Below are positions 9,642 to 17,699 of a stretch of 32,081 nt of DNA, in pieces (within the stretch, counting starts at the first letter, position 1; every line of letters starts with the position of its first letter). The stretch spans positions 1 to 32,081 of the forward strand of contig JAADEU010000015.1 in assembly GCA_013153235.1 (NCBI GenBank), written 5' to 3'. Both the position numbers and the translations under genes were made by a program. The notes below the pieces were generated by a model. The model did no database searches and was not told the DNA's origin. It was given only the letters and a program-made list of their open reading frames with translations. Source of the stretch: Aquificota bacterium. Lineage in GTDB: Bacteria; Aquificota; Aquificia; Aquificales; Hydrogenothermaceae.

Positions 9642-11315
9642 GTGAAAAACTTTTTTCTTTTTCTGTTTCTGTCTTTTACAGGGGGAGTCTTATTATCATC
9701 CTATATTCCGGAGATTTTGTTTTTCCTGATTCCTTTTTTTATCCTGGTTCCCATTATTGAAAAATCAGCCTGGAGTCTGCCTGTTTTCTTTACAGGCGTA
9801 TTTCTTACAGGGGCTTTTCTATCTCACCAGGACAGTCTGGAGGATATGCAGATAAAAAGAGTCTATGCAGCCTGTTTTGTAACCTCTCCACCGTATTTTT
9901 CCCCTGACTTTACCTCATTTTCCTGCAGGGTATTTGAATCGGATTTTAAACCACTGGAGGGAAGAAAGGTTTCTGTGTATCTTAGATGGGAAGACAGGGA
10001 TATATTTGCAGGGAGTTCTGTCTCGTTTTTTGGCAGGGGATACATTCAGGATGGCAGAATAAAACTGTATCCATACAGGGGTTTTTTCCAGACACTCAAT
10101 GACAGGAATCCCCTGTATCCTGTTGCCTGGCTCAAGAATTTTCTCATAGATAGATACAGGTCTTCTACAGTTGATGAATCTGCTTTTGCCCTGGGAATGG
10201 CACTTATTTTCGGGGAAAGGGGGTATATATCCAGGTACAGGGAGGAGTTTATCAATGCCGGTACTTCCCATCTGCTGGCCATCTCAGGTATGCATGTGGG
10301 AATACTTATTCTTATACTGCTTTTTATAACCTCGTTTATCGGTAGAGTATCTTACTACATAACTGCCATGTTCCTTGTGATTTATCCCCTTTTCACCGGA
10401 CTTCAGGTTCCTGTTGTAAGGGCATCCATGCTGGGAATTCTGTATCTGTATTCAAAAATAAGATATCTCAGGGTTAACCCATTTTGTCTTCTGTTTTTTG
10501 TTGCTTTTGTTATTCTTTTGTTTTCCCCTGAATCTGTATATTCTGTCAGTTTTCAGCTCTCATTTATAGCTGTGGCCGGACTGCTTTTGTTTAGGGATAT
10601 ATTCAGTATATCTTCCGGAGGCAAAGTTGTTAATTTCATTGCCGGTTCCTTCCTTATGTCTGTGGTTGCCCTTGTTTTCACATTGCCGGTTATTGCGTAC
10701 CATTTCGGGAAGTTTTCCCTTACCACGGTAATTGCCACCCCTGTTCTTGTAATTCTGCTGTTTCCGTATCTGTTTCTGTCTGCCCTTAATCTGTTTACAT
10801 TTTTCAGTATAAAACCACTGGTTTTATTTATGGATTATACAGGGCTGTTTTTCCTCCATATAAACAGCCTGTTTTCAGAATTACCTGCTGTTTATACAGG
10901 ATACTCACCCTCTCTTCTGGCTGTGTTTGCCGTCCTCTGTATCCTTATTGGTGTGCATCTATCAGGAATCAGACCTTTTTTCAGACTTATTGTTTCTGTA
11001 TTTGCGGTTCTGGTATTTCTCAGTATTACAAGGGTTAAGGATTTCCGGCCGTTTATCTATGTTAAAAAAGGTCCTAAAAAACCATATCTGGCCGTTATTG
11101 TTCCTTATGGTGAGTGTTTCTTTAACAGTAGAAAGCTCCTGTACCTGCTGGATAAATACGGATGCAGGGAAAAGATTCCCCTTAGATACGCCGGTTATAC
11201 CGGTGACGGAGAAAATTTCAGTTATAAAACGGTTCCCGGAGGATACATCGTAAACTTCAGAGGAAGAAGCTACACCATTAAAAACGGGACATACATCATT
11301 TATCCTGAAAAGTAA
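9642..11315 (+). CDS. comEC: ComEC/Rec2-family DNA-uptake channel, lacking the beta-lactamase-like domain
   Basis: ComEC forms the inner-membrane channel for single-stranded DNA during natural transformation. The 557-residue protein has two N-terminal membrane segments and an OB-fold-like periplasmic region (about 65-160, DUF4131 type). The competence domain carries the family hallmark SHLLAISGMHVG near 207-218 and many hydrophobic spans up to about residue 465. The C-terminal ~85 residues are soluble but contain no HxHxDH metal motif, so the metallo-beta-lactamase domain found in longer ComEC proteins is missing. The start is GTG (9642), and no clear ribosome site is visible, so it could lie further downstream. 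The 3' end overlaps the convergent small gene by 16 bases. Confidence 0.88.
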   Translation: MKNFFLFLFLSFTGGVLLSSYIPEILFFLIPFFILVPIIEKSAWSLPVFFTGVFLTGAFLSHQDSLEDMQIKRVYAACFVTSPPYFSPDFTSFSCRVFESDFKPLEGRKVSVYLRWEDRDIFAGSSVSFFGRGYIQDGRIKLYPYRGFFQTLNDRNPLYPVAWLKNFLIDRYRSSTVDESAFALGMALIFGERGYISRYREEFINAGTSHLLAISGMHVGILILILLFITSFIGRVSYYITAMFLVIYPLFTGLQVPVVRASMLGILYLYSKIRYLRVNPFCLLFFVAFVILLFSPESVYSVSFQLSFIAVAGLLLFRDIFSISSGGKVVNFIAGSFLMSVVALVFTLPVIAYHFGKFSLTTVIATPVLVILLFPYLFLSALNLFTFFSIKPLVLFMDYTGLFFLHINSLFSELPAVYTGYSPSLLAVFAVLCILIGVHLSGIRPFFRLIVSVFAVLVFLSITRVKDFRPFIYVKKGPKKPYLAVIVPYGECFFNSRKLLYLLDKYGCREKIPLRYAGYTGDGENFSYKTVPGGYIVNFRGRSYTIKNGTYIIYPEK

Positions 11316-11581
11316 AGATATGAAAAATACAGGGCGGCAAGTATGGAGAGAATAAGAATCAGTTTTGAAAAGAATTTCAGTGTCATTCCAACGATTCTGA
11401 GGAAGATTATGAAGATTGCTATGGCCATTGCTATCAATGCGTAAGTGCCCTCAGGTGTATCCAGCATCCCCTTGAACGGAGGTGGCAGATACTCCTTGAT
11501 GGACTGTTTTATCTCCTGAATCTTCTTTTCTTTGGCCTTCTCAAATTCCTTTTTTCCACCGTAAAGGTCAAGTGGGTCCAT
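11300..11581 (-). CDS. Small membrane protein of unknown function
   Basis: A 93-residue protein starting MDPLDLYGGKKEFEKAKEKK. The ATG (complement of 11579-11581) has a GGGGAGAG ribosome site just upstream, which is why I chose it over an upstream in-frame ATG. Residues 8-32 are charged and likely helical. Two hydrophobic segments follow at about 46-66 and 70-91, separated by a short polar turn, predicting a membrane hairpin with a cytoplasmic N-terminus. I do not recognise the family. It lies head-to-head with mqnC and overlaps the comEC 3' end by 16 bases. It has its own promoter candidate (11604-11632). Confidence 0.7.
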   Translation of the reverse strand: MDPLDLYGGKKEFEKAKEKKIQEIKQSIKEYLPPPFKGMLDTPEGTYALIAMAIAIFIIFLRIVGMTLKFFSKLILILSILAALYFSYLYFSG

Positions 11582-11603
11582 GCTCTCTCCCCTTTTTGTA
11601 TTT

Positions 11604-11632
11604 ATATTAATGGATACAGTTTTGTTTTTCAA
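11604..11632 (-). promoter_or_regulatory. Promoter candidate for the small membrane protein gene
   Basis: On the minus strand: TTGAAA (complement of 11627-11632), a 17-base spacer, and TAATAT (complement of 11604-11609), upstream of the start at 11581. Confidence 0.5.
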
Positions 11633-11649
11633 AGAATTGGACATATAAT
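11622..11649 (+). promoter_or_regulatory. Promoter candidate for mqnC
   Basis: TTGTTT (11622-11627), a 16-base spacer and TATAAT (11644-11649), 32 bases before the mqnC start. The -10 is perfect, the -35 moderate. It overlaps the divergent promoter candidate on the other strand. Confidence 0.5.
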
Positions 11650-11681
11650 AAGTGTGAATCCTGATGTAAAGGGAGTTTTGG

Positions 11682-12791
11682 ATGGGAATAACCGGTGAAA
11701 AAGTTCTGGTGGATACGGTCATAGAAAAAGTAAACTCCGGTGAAAGGGTTAGCGACGAAGAGGCACTTTATCTACTCGAAAATGTGGACCTTCTGACTGT
11801 AGGCAGGATTGCAGACCTTGCAAGGAGGAAGAAACATCCGGACAATGTGGCCACATTTGTGGTGGACAGGAATGTGAACTATACCAACGTGTGTATTGCA
11901 GGATGTAAGTTCTGTGCATTCCAGACAAAAAGAAACGCCCCTGATGCGTATCTGCTGGAGTTTGAGGAGATATACAGGAAGGTACAGGAGCTTGTTGAGT
12001 GGGGCGGAACAACCCTTCTTATGCAGGGGGGACTGAATCCTGACCTGAGGATAGATTTTTATGTGGAACTTTTCAGGGGTATTAAGGAAAGATTTCCCCA
12101 GATACAGATACATTCCCTTTCAGCATCGGAGATTTATTTCCTTTCAAAACTGGAAAAGATTCCTATAAAAAAAGTGCTGGAAATACTACAGGAGGCAGGT
12201 CTTGATAGCGTTCCTGGTGGAGGGGCTGAGATACTCTCAGATGAAATCAGGTCCCAGATTTCTTCCAATAAGGTGAGCACTGATGTGTGGCTTGAGGTCC
12301 ACAGGTCTGCCCATCAGCTTGGGATGAAAACAACAGCAACGATGATGTTTGGACATATTGAAAAACCTGTTCATATAATTGAGCATCTGAGACATATAAG
12401 AGGGCTTCAGGATGAGTCCCTTAAAAGGGGGAAAGGATATTTTACAGCCTTCATTCCCTGGACATTCCAGAAAGGTGGGACAAGGCTTGACCATATTGAG
12501 ACAGCCACCACCGTTTACTACCTGAAGGTACTGGCTGTTTCCAGGATATACCTGGATAATTTCCAGAATGTCCAGTCTTCCCATGTGACCCAGACTATGA
12601 AGGTGGGTCCTGTTGGTCTTCACTTTGGGGCCAATGACCTGGGCAGTACGATGATTGAGGAGAATGTGGTTGCATCAACAGGCTGGAAGGTTGCAGCCCC
12701 GAGACCTGAAAAAATGGCGGATATCATAAGGAAGGCCGGCTTCAAGCCAGCCCAGAGGGATACCTACTACAATATTATCAGGTACTACTGA
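11682..12791 (+). CDS. mqnC: Cyclic dehypoxanthine futalosine synthase MqnC
   Basis: A radical-SAM enzyme of the futalosine route to menaquinone that cyclises dehypoxanthine futalosine. The 369-residue protein has the [4Fe-4S] motif CIAGCKFCAF with Cys71, Cys75 and Cys78 preceded by NVNYTNV. TLLMQGGLNPDLRIDFY and SVPGGGAEILSDE are features of the MqnC/MqnE/CofH group. Length and the MQGG..PDL.I..Y segment favour MqnC over the aminofutalosine synthase MqnE. Other mqn genes are not in the window, which is common since they are often scattered. AAAGGGAG lies 6 to 7 bases before the ATG. The 3' end overlaps the convergent cdsA end by 14 bases. Confidence 0.9.
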   Translation: MGITGEKVLVDTVIEKVNSGERVSDEEALYLLENVDLLTVGRIADLARRKKHPDNVATFVVDRNVNYTNVCIAGCKFCAFQTKRNAPDAYLLEFEEIYRKVQELVEWGGTTLLMQGGLNPDLRIDFYVELFRGIKERFPQIQIHSLSASEIYFLSKLEKIPIKKVLEILQEAGLDSVPGGGAEILSDEIRSQISSNKVSTDVWLEVHRSAHQLGMKTTATMMFGHIEKPVHIIEHLRHIRGLQDESLKRGKGYFTAFIPWTFQKGGTRLDHIETATTVYYLKVLAVSRIYLDNFQNVQSSHVTQTMKVGPVGLHFGANDLGSTMIEENVVASTGWKVAAPRPEKMADIIRKAGFKPAQRDTYYNIIRYY

Positions 12792-13545
12792 AAATCTGGA
12801 AAAAAACAACAAACACCAGTGAGGCAAAAATAAGCGCATCAATCCTGTCCAGTATCCCGCCGTGTCCCGGTATAATGTGTGAAGAGTCCTTCTGGCCAAC
12901 CTGTCTTTTTATAAAGCTTTCAAAAAGGTCCCCAATCTGCATCACAACAGATGCAATAGCAACAGGTATTATAGCCTCAGGAATCTCAAGAAAATAGGCT
13001 GTTAAACCTCCTGCTATAAGGGAACCTGCAACGCTACCTGCAGCACCTTCCCAGGTTTTTTTAGGTGAGAGTCTTGGGGCAAGTTTATGCCTTCCAAGGA
13101 GCTTCCCTGTAAAGTACGCCAGTGTATCCCCTGCCCAGACAGTTGCAAACAGAACCAGAACGAGGTTTCTATCAATACTGTGGAGAATACCTATTGAAGA
13201 AACAAAAAAGACAGGATAAACAAGTCCGAATACGGAAGCTGTAAGTGTATCTATCCTGTAGACCCTGTGCCCTGTATAAAAACCGTAGAGAAATATAAGT
13301 AGAAGTGAAAGGTATGGGGATACAAACAGGGTCAAGGTAGAAAACACTGAGCCTGATATCCCTGCCTCTACAGGTTTTAACCCTTCAAATCTGAAAGACA
13401 GGAGTCTGAATACCTCCCATGTGGCTACACCTGCAAGAACGGCTATAACCACCTTGAACAGCCAGACAGGGGCAAAGAGAACGCCGCTTATGGCGGCGGC
13501 TGCAAGCAGTATACCTGTAACTGTTCTGACTGCCAGTTCATTCAT
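12778..13545 (-). CDS. cdsA: Phosphatidate cytidylyltransferase CdsA
   Basis: CdsA makes CDP-diacylglycerol from phosphatidate and CTP, the branch point for membrane phospholipids. The 255-residue integral membrane protein has several hydrophobic spans and SPKKTWEGAAGS. The C-terminal family signature contains KRQVGQKDSS, IPGHGGILDRIDA. It overlaps the uppS stop by 4 bases (ATGA), so translation is coupled. The same neighbour pair (uppS-cdsA) is widespread in bacteria. Its product feeds the CDP-alcohol phosphatidyltransferase encoded at 21854-22429. Confidence 0.95.
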   Translation of the reverse strand: MNELAVRTVTGILLAAAAISGVLFAPVWLFKVVIAVLAGVATWEVFRLLSFRFEGLKPVEAGISGSVFSTLTLFVSPYLSLLLIFLYGFYTGHRVYRIDTLTASVFGLVYPVFFVSSIGILHSIDRNLVLVLFATVWAGDTLAYFTGKLLGRHKLAPRLSPKKTWEGAAGSVAGSLIAGGLTAYFLEIPEAIIPVAIASVVMQIGDLFESFIKRQVGQKDSSHIIPGHGGILDRIDALIFASLVFVVFFQIFSST

Positions 13546-14243
13546 ATACTGAGGACCTTTCCAAATCTTCTTTCCCGGCTCTGGTATTCATAGAGTGCTC
13601 TCAGGAATTCATCCCTGTCAAAATCAGGCCACAGTGTTTCTGTAAAATAAAATTCTGTGTAGGCTGTCTGCCAGAGCATAAAATTGGATATCCTCTCCTC
13701 TCCGCTGGTTCTGATAAGCAGGTCAGGGTCAGGCATTTCGGGGATATACAGGAATCTTCTGAAGTCCTCTTCTGACAGCTCCGTGATACCGCTTTTTAAT
13801 GCTTTGTTCACAGCGTCTATTATCTCTGCCTTTCCGCTGTAATTCAGGGCCACAACAAAATTCATTCCGTCACAGTGCTGTGTGGCCTTTTCTCCCTCCT
13901 CTACAGACCTTTTAATCATATCAGGGAGTTGCTCTATTCTCCCCATAAATCTGAGCCGGATGTTGTTTTCTATCAGATAGGGAACCTTCTTGTTTATGTA
14001 CTCAACAAGAAGGGACATAATTGCATCAACTTCTTCTTTTGGTCTTCCCCAGTTCTCTGTGGAAAAGGCGAATACAGACAGCCATTTTATGCCTATATCT
14101 CTGGATACCTCTATCAGCTCCTCAACCCTTTTTGCCCCTTCCCTATGGCCGTAAACCCTGGGAAGCCCCCGTCTACGGGCCCACCTGCCGTTACCGTCCA
14201 TTATGACAGCAACATGCTCGGGTATTTTGTAGAGGTTTTCCAT
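13542..14243 (-). CDS. uppS: Isoprenyl transferase (undecaprenyl diphosphate synthase) UppS
   Basis: This cis-prenyltransferase builds the C55 carrier lipid used for peptidoglycan and LPS O-antigen. The 233-residue protein begins with HVAVIMDGNGRWARRRG, which includes the catalytic Asp16 and the pyrophosphate-binding arginines. It also has FSTENWGRPKEEV and, near the C-terminus, PDLLIRTSGEERISNFMLWQ and FTETLWPDF. This is the standard length. The start overlaps the stop of the upstream lipoprotein gene by one base (TAATG), and its own end overlaps cdsA by 4. Confidence 0.96.
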   Translation of the reverse strand: MENLYKIPEHVAVIMDGNGRWARRRGLPRVYGHREGAKRVEELIEVSRDIGIKWLSVFAFSTENWGRPKEEVDAIMSLLVEYINKKVPYLIENNIRLRFMGRIEQLPDMIKRSVEEGEKATQHCDGMNFVVALNYSGKAEIIDAVNKALKSGITELSEEDFRRFLYIPEMPDPDLLIRTSGEERISNFMLWQTAYTEFYFTETLWPDFDRDEFLRALYEYQSRERRFGKVLSI

Positions 14244-14962
14244 TACTCAGATACCTCTAACTTTTTCTGGGCTATTTCAGCCTCTTCAGTGTCGGGGAAT
14301 CTCTTTATAAGCTGTCTGAAAACCCTTTTTGCCTCCTCTTTTTCCCCCATCTTTAAAAGGGCAAAACCCTTTTTTAGCATTGCAGTTGGGAGTTTGTTGC
14401 AGTCAAGAATCTCTCCGGTCTGGCATCCTTTTATTATTCTGTCAAATGTTTTTGCAGCAGCATCGTACCTGCCCTCTATGTAGTAAGTCTGGCCTATCCA
14501 GAACAGGGCATTGTCGTACAGCTCTGAATCCCTGTATTTTTTAACGAATTTTTCGAATATCTTCCTGGCCTGTTCAATTTTGCCTTTGTAGTAGGCATCA
14601 AGACCGTACCTGTACAGTTCATCAGGTCTTTCCGGTATTTTTACCTTTTCTTCACCTTCTTTTTCAGGTTCTTTAGATTCGGTAGATGTGGTTGAGTTCT
14701 GTTTTTTTGTTTCCTCTATTTTGCCGAAAGACCTGAGTTTTTGAAGCTGAATCTCATTTTCAGAAGTGACCTTTGCAACATTATCCACCCTCTGGGACAA
14801 TCTGGAAAGGTCCTCTTCTATTTTCTTCTGTCTTTCCTCTATCTGGGAAAGCTGTTTTTTCATCTGTATTATCTCTTTTTGGAGAAGGTCAACATCCTCC
14901 TGTTTTACACATCCGGTCAGAACGACAGCCACCGCAGGGAATGTTATTAAGAGTTTTTTCAT
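14243..14962 (-). CDS. CpoB/YbgF-like TPR lipoprotein
   Basis: The protein (239 residues from the chosen start) has a lipoprotein signal peptide, MKKLLITFPAVAVVLTGC, with lipid-bearing Cys18. A heptad-rich coiled coil (about 22-72) follows, then a Glu/Lys/Ser-rich linker (about 75-105), and three or more TPR-type repeats ending in RFPDTEEAEIAQKKL. This order matches CpoB/YbgF, which in E. coli links the Tol system to peptidoglycan synthesis during division. E. coli CpoB is soluble, whereas this one appears lipid-anchored. The start with GGAGG six bases upstream was preferred over an ATG 12 codons earlier. Tol-Pal genes are not adjacent; it heads an operon with uppS-cdsA. Confidence 0.8.
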   Translation of the reverse strand: MKKLLITFPAVAVVLTGCVKQEDVDLLQKEIIQMKKQLSQIEERQKKIEEDLSRLSQRVDNVAKVTSENEIQLQKLRSFGKIEETKKQNSTTSTESKEPEKEGEEKVKIPERPDELYRYGLDAYYKGKIEQARKIFEKFVKKYRDSELYDNALFWIGQTYYIEGRYDAAAKTFDRIIKGCQTGEILDCNKLPTAMLKKGFALLKMGEKEEAKRVFRQLIKRFPDTEEAEIAQKKLEVSE

Positions 14963-14985
14963 GATTTCCTCCAGAAAAATCAAGG

Positions 14986-15014
14986 TTGTGAAAAGCACAT
15001 AGTAAATATATAAT
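14986..15014 (+). promoter_or_regulatory. Promoter for the diguanylate cyclase gene
   Basis: TTGTGA (14986-14991), a 17-base spacer and a perfect TATAAT (15009-15014), 31 bases before the start at 15046. It shares its -10 region with a divergent promoter candidate. Confidence 0.65.
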
Positions 15015-15034
15015 TGAACGTATATTTATTTCAA
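15005..15034 (-). promoter_or_regulatory. Promoter candidate for the cpoB-like/uppS/cdsA operon
   Basis: Minus strand: TTGAAA (complement of 15029-15034), an 18-base spacer and TATATT (complement of 15005-15010). It interlocks with the plus-strand promoter, so the two transcription units may compete for polymerase. Confidence 0.5.
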
Positions 15035-15045
15035 GGTGAAATATC

Positions 15046-16305
15046 ATGGATGAACTATTAAGTAGCGTCTCCGAAAAACTCACCCAGTTTCTCCACGAAA
15101 ATCTGGAAGATTTTAAATACTTTTCGGACAAAGTTGAAAAAATAAAAGGGTATTATCTGGATATTCTCAGGGAGATTCTCAGGGAGGAGTTTGACAGAAA
15201 CGAGGTGAAGAAGAAATCCTTCGTACTGGGAAGGTATTTCTTTGAAAACGACATATCATACATGCTCCTTCTTGATATTGACGACCACATAGTACCCTAT
15301 GTTATAGAACTGATTTCTTCTGTGGAAGAAGATATTCCCCATTTTGTGTCCAGAATACATCTGTTTGAGGAAAGGGTAAGGTATGTTGAAAATAAAGTTG
15401 CTTACGGTTATCTGACGGAGAACATAAAGCAGGATAAAAACTGGATAAGGGAAAAACTGAGAATCATAAAAAACTCCGAAAGCACAATGAAACCCTTTGT
15501 CAGGGACCATCTGATATGGGTAAACAGGATACTTGAGGATATCAGAAAACTCAGGCCATCAGCTTCCGTTCCACTGGGGCATTACAACTGTGAGCTCGGC
15601 AGGAGACTGGAACATTCAGACGGGCTGGGAATTTTTGATGAATACAGGGATGAGATAATAATTCTCCACAAAAAAATACATGGCAGTGCGGTACAGATTT
15701 ACCATTTCCTCCACACAAGGGATTACAAGCACCTTCTCCTTGAGTATCTTGAGTTTTTTAATCTGGTTGGGAAGTTTGTCAGTCTTCTGGGTCTGACATT
15801 TGCGGTGATGTACGAGGAGGATGCCAACATAGACCCACTGACAAAGGTTCTCAGCAGGAGAAGTCTTGAGTTTATTCTCTCTTCCCAGTTTCATATAGCA
15901 AAAATATCAAAAAGGCCCCTGTCTGTGGCCATGGTGGATATAGATAACTTCAAGCAGATTAATGATAGATACGGACACCAGATTGGGGACTGTGTTCTCA
16001 GGCGTATTGCCCAGAGGATACAGGATGCCCTGAGGAAGTCCGATTTTATATTCAGATACGGTGGTGAGGAGTTTCTGGTTCTTCTCCCATTTACATCAAA
16101 ATCCGATGCCGTTAAAGTTCTGGATAAAATAGTCAGCAGGGTGTCCGGTGAACCTGTAAAATGTGGTGAGTTTAACCAGAGGGTAACCGTCTCTGCAGGG
16201 GTTTCTTCTATAGAGGACGCCAGAGACATATATTCCCTGATATCCAGGGCAGATAGGGCCCTTTACAAGGCAAAAAAGGCTGGAAAAAACAGGGTTTCAA
16301 CATAA
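15046..16305 (+). CDS. Diguanylate cyclase with CZB-type zinc-sensing domain
   Basis: A 419-residue soluble protein predicted to make cyclic di-GMP from GTP. The C-terminal GGDEF domain (about 258-417) has the active GGEEF signature at 339-343 and an RKSD inhibitory site (RxxD) at 330-333, five residues before it, implying product inhibition. The middle region (about 150-235) matches the chemoreceptor zinc-binding (CZB) pattern: His155 in DHLIW, Cys182 in NCELGRR, and His208/His212 in LHKKIH. The spacing is nearly that of E. coli DgcZ, where zinc binding represses activity. Residues 1-140 are helical and charged, with no domain I can name. No membrane segment or signal peptide. AAGGTG precedes the ATG. 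Confidence 0.88.
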   Translation: MDELLSSVSEKLTQFLHENLEDFKYFSDKVEKIKGYYLDILREILREEFDRNEVKKKSFVLGRYFFENDISYMLLLDIDDHIVPYVIELISSVEEDIPHFVSRIHLFEERVRYVENKVAYGYLTENIKQDKNWIREKLRIIKNSESTMKPFVRDHLIWVNRILEDIRKLRPSASVPLGHYNCELGRRLEHSDGLGIFDEYRDEIIILHKKIHGSAVQIYHFLHTRDYKHLLLEYLEFFNLVGKFVSLLGLTFAVMYEEDANIDPLTKVLSRRSLEFILSSQFHIAKISKRPLSVAMVDIDNFKQINDRYGHQIGDCVLRRIAQRIQDALRKSDFIFRYGGEEFLVLLPFTSKSDAVKVLDKIVSRVSGEPVKCGEFNQRVTVSAGVSSIEDARDIYSLISRADRALYKAKKAGKNRVST

Positions 16306-16343
16306 ATATTTACATCTGCAAGAAATTCCGGAGGTAATGCTGT

Positions 16344-17636
16344 TTGAAAATAGCTGTGGTAAGTCTTGGCTGTCCAAAGAATCTGGTGGACACCGAACTT
16401 GTTCTGGGAAAACTGAAGGCCTCTGATGTGGAGATAGTTGGTAGTTTTGAAGATGCCGACGTGATTATGGTCAACACCTGCGGTTTTATAGATGCTGCCA
16501 AGGAAGAATCTATAGATACTATTCTGGAAGTAGCCCGTTATAAAGAGCAGGGGAAAAAAATCATTGTTACAGGCTGTCTTGTCCAGAGATACAAAGAGGA
16601 GCTGGAAAAGGAAATACCTGAAGTGGATATGTTCATTGACCTGAAGGAGGAACTTCTTATTCCTGAAAAGCTTGGCCTTCAGGTGAATAAAGATTTTGAT
16701 TTGTACAAAAACAGGGTAATATCCACACCTCCACATACAGCCTATCTGAAAATATCCGAGGGATGTGACCATACCTGTGGTTTCTGTGCCATACCCCAGA
16801 TTCGGGGTAAACACAGAAGCAGGAGTATCCAGAGTATTGTTGATGAGGCAAAACTCCTTGCTGAAAGGGGTGTAAAGGAGCTCAACATCGTTTCACAGGA
16901 CACATCCTTTTACGGCGTGGACCTGTACGGCAGACCTGCCCTGTGGGAGCTGATAGACAGACTCGAAAAAATAGACGGAATAAAATGGATACGGCTGTAC
17001 TACCTGTATCCCACCACCGTAGATGAGGAGTTTTTCAAACGGATGGCTGACAGTGAGAAGGTTGTTCTTTACATTGAGATGCCGATTCAGCATTCAGAGG
17101 ATAAAATTCTGAAGGATATGATGAGGGGGTACAGAAAAGGTCGCATAGAAAAAATACTCAACTGGAAGGAAAAATACCTCCCTGGGGCAGCTATAAGAAC
17201 TGCCGTTATTGTTGGATTTCCCACAGAAACGGAAGAAGATTTTAACAATCTCCTTAAATTTATACAGGAGGCAAAATTTGACTGGCTGGGGGTGTTCACA
17301 TACTCCCATGAGGAGGGAACCCCTGCATACGAAAAATATACCGATATCATTCCGGAAGACGAAAAAATAAGAAGAAAAAATGCCGTCGAAGAAGTACAGA
17401 GGGAGATAACAGAGGAAAAAAATCGTCAGATGGCTGGTAGAGAGTTTGAGGTGCTGATAGACGGCTTTTCTGAAGAATGGGAAACCCTTCCTGTCGGAAG
17501 AACGTACAGGTCGGCATTTGAGATTGATGGCATCACATACATTGAGACAACTGAGCCTCTGAAAGTTGGCGAATTTGCAAAGGTAAAAATAAAAGATGTT
17601 GTGGACACAGTTGATACCGTAGGGGAAGCGTTATAA
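16344..17636 (+). CDS. rimO: Ribosomal protein S12 methylthiotransferase RimO
   Basis: RimO adds a methylthio group to a conserved aspartate of ribosomal protein S12. The 430-residue protein has the N-terminal UPF0004 domain with cluster ligands Cys10 (SLGCPKNLVD), Cys46 and Cys78. The radical-SAM motif CDHTCGFCAIPQIRG has Cys141, Cys145 and Cys148. A C-terminal TRAM domain starts at about 365. IPQIRGKHRSR and SLGCPKNLVDTE separate RimO from the tRNA enzyme MiaB. The start is TTG, supported by GGAGGT (16330-16335) eight bases upstream; an ATG five bases after that site is out of frame. It follows the cyclase gene by 38 bases. Confidence 0.95.
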   Translation: MKIAVVSLGCPKNLVDTELVLGKLKASDVEIVGSFEDADVIMVNTCGFIDAAKEESIDTILEVARYKEQGKKIIVTGCLVQRYKEELEKEIPEVDMFIDLKEELLIPEKLGLQVNKDFDLYKNRVISTPPHTAYLKISEGCDHTCGFCAIPQIRGKHRSRSIQSIVDEAKLLAERGVKELNIVSQDTSFYGVDLYGRPALWELIDRLEKIDGIKWIRLYYLYPTTVDEEFFKRMADSEKVVLYIEMPIQHSEDKILKDMMRGYRKGRIEKILNWKEKYLPGAAIRTAVIVGFPTETEEDFNNLLKFIQEAKFDWLGVFTYSHEEGTPAYEKYTDIIPEDEKIRRKNAVEEVQREITEEKNRQMAGREFEVLIDGFSEEWETLPVGRTYRSAFEIDGITYIETTEPLKVGEFAKVKIKDVVDTVDTVGEAL

Positions 17637-17699
17637 AATCATTCAGATTAAATGGCAAAAATTTTGCATAGAAAATAATAAAAAAAACAGGAGGATTGG

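Noticed and set aside
9642-11315. Possible disrupted C-terminal MBL domain of ComEC downstream
   Set aside because: The sequence after the stop is the convergent small membrane gene; no HxHxDH or related motif occurs in any plus-strand frame I read.
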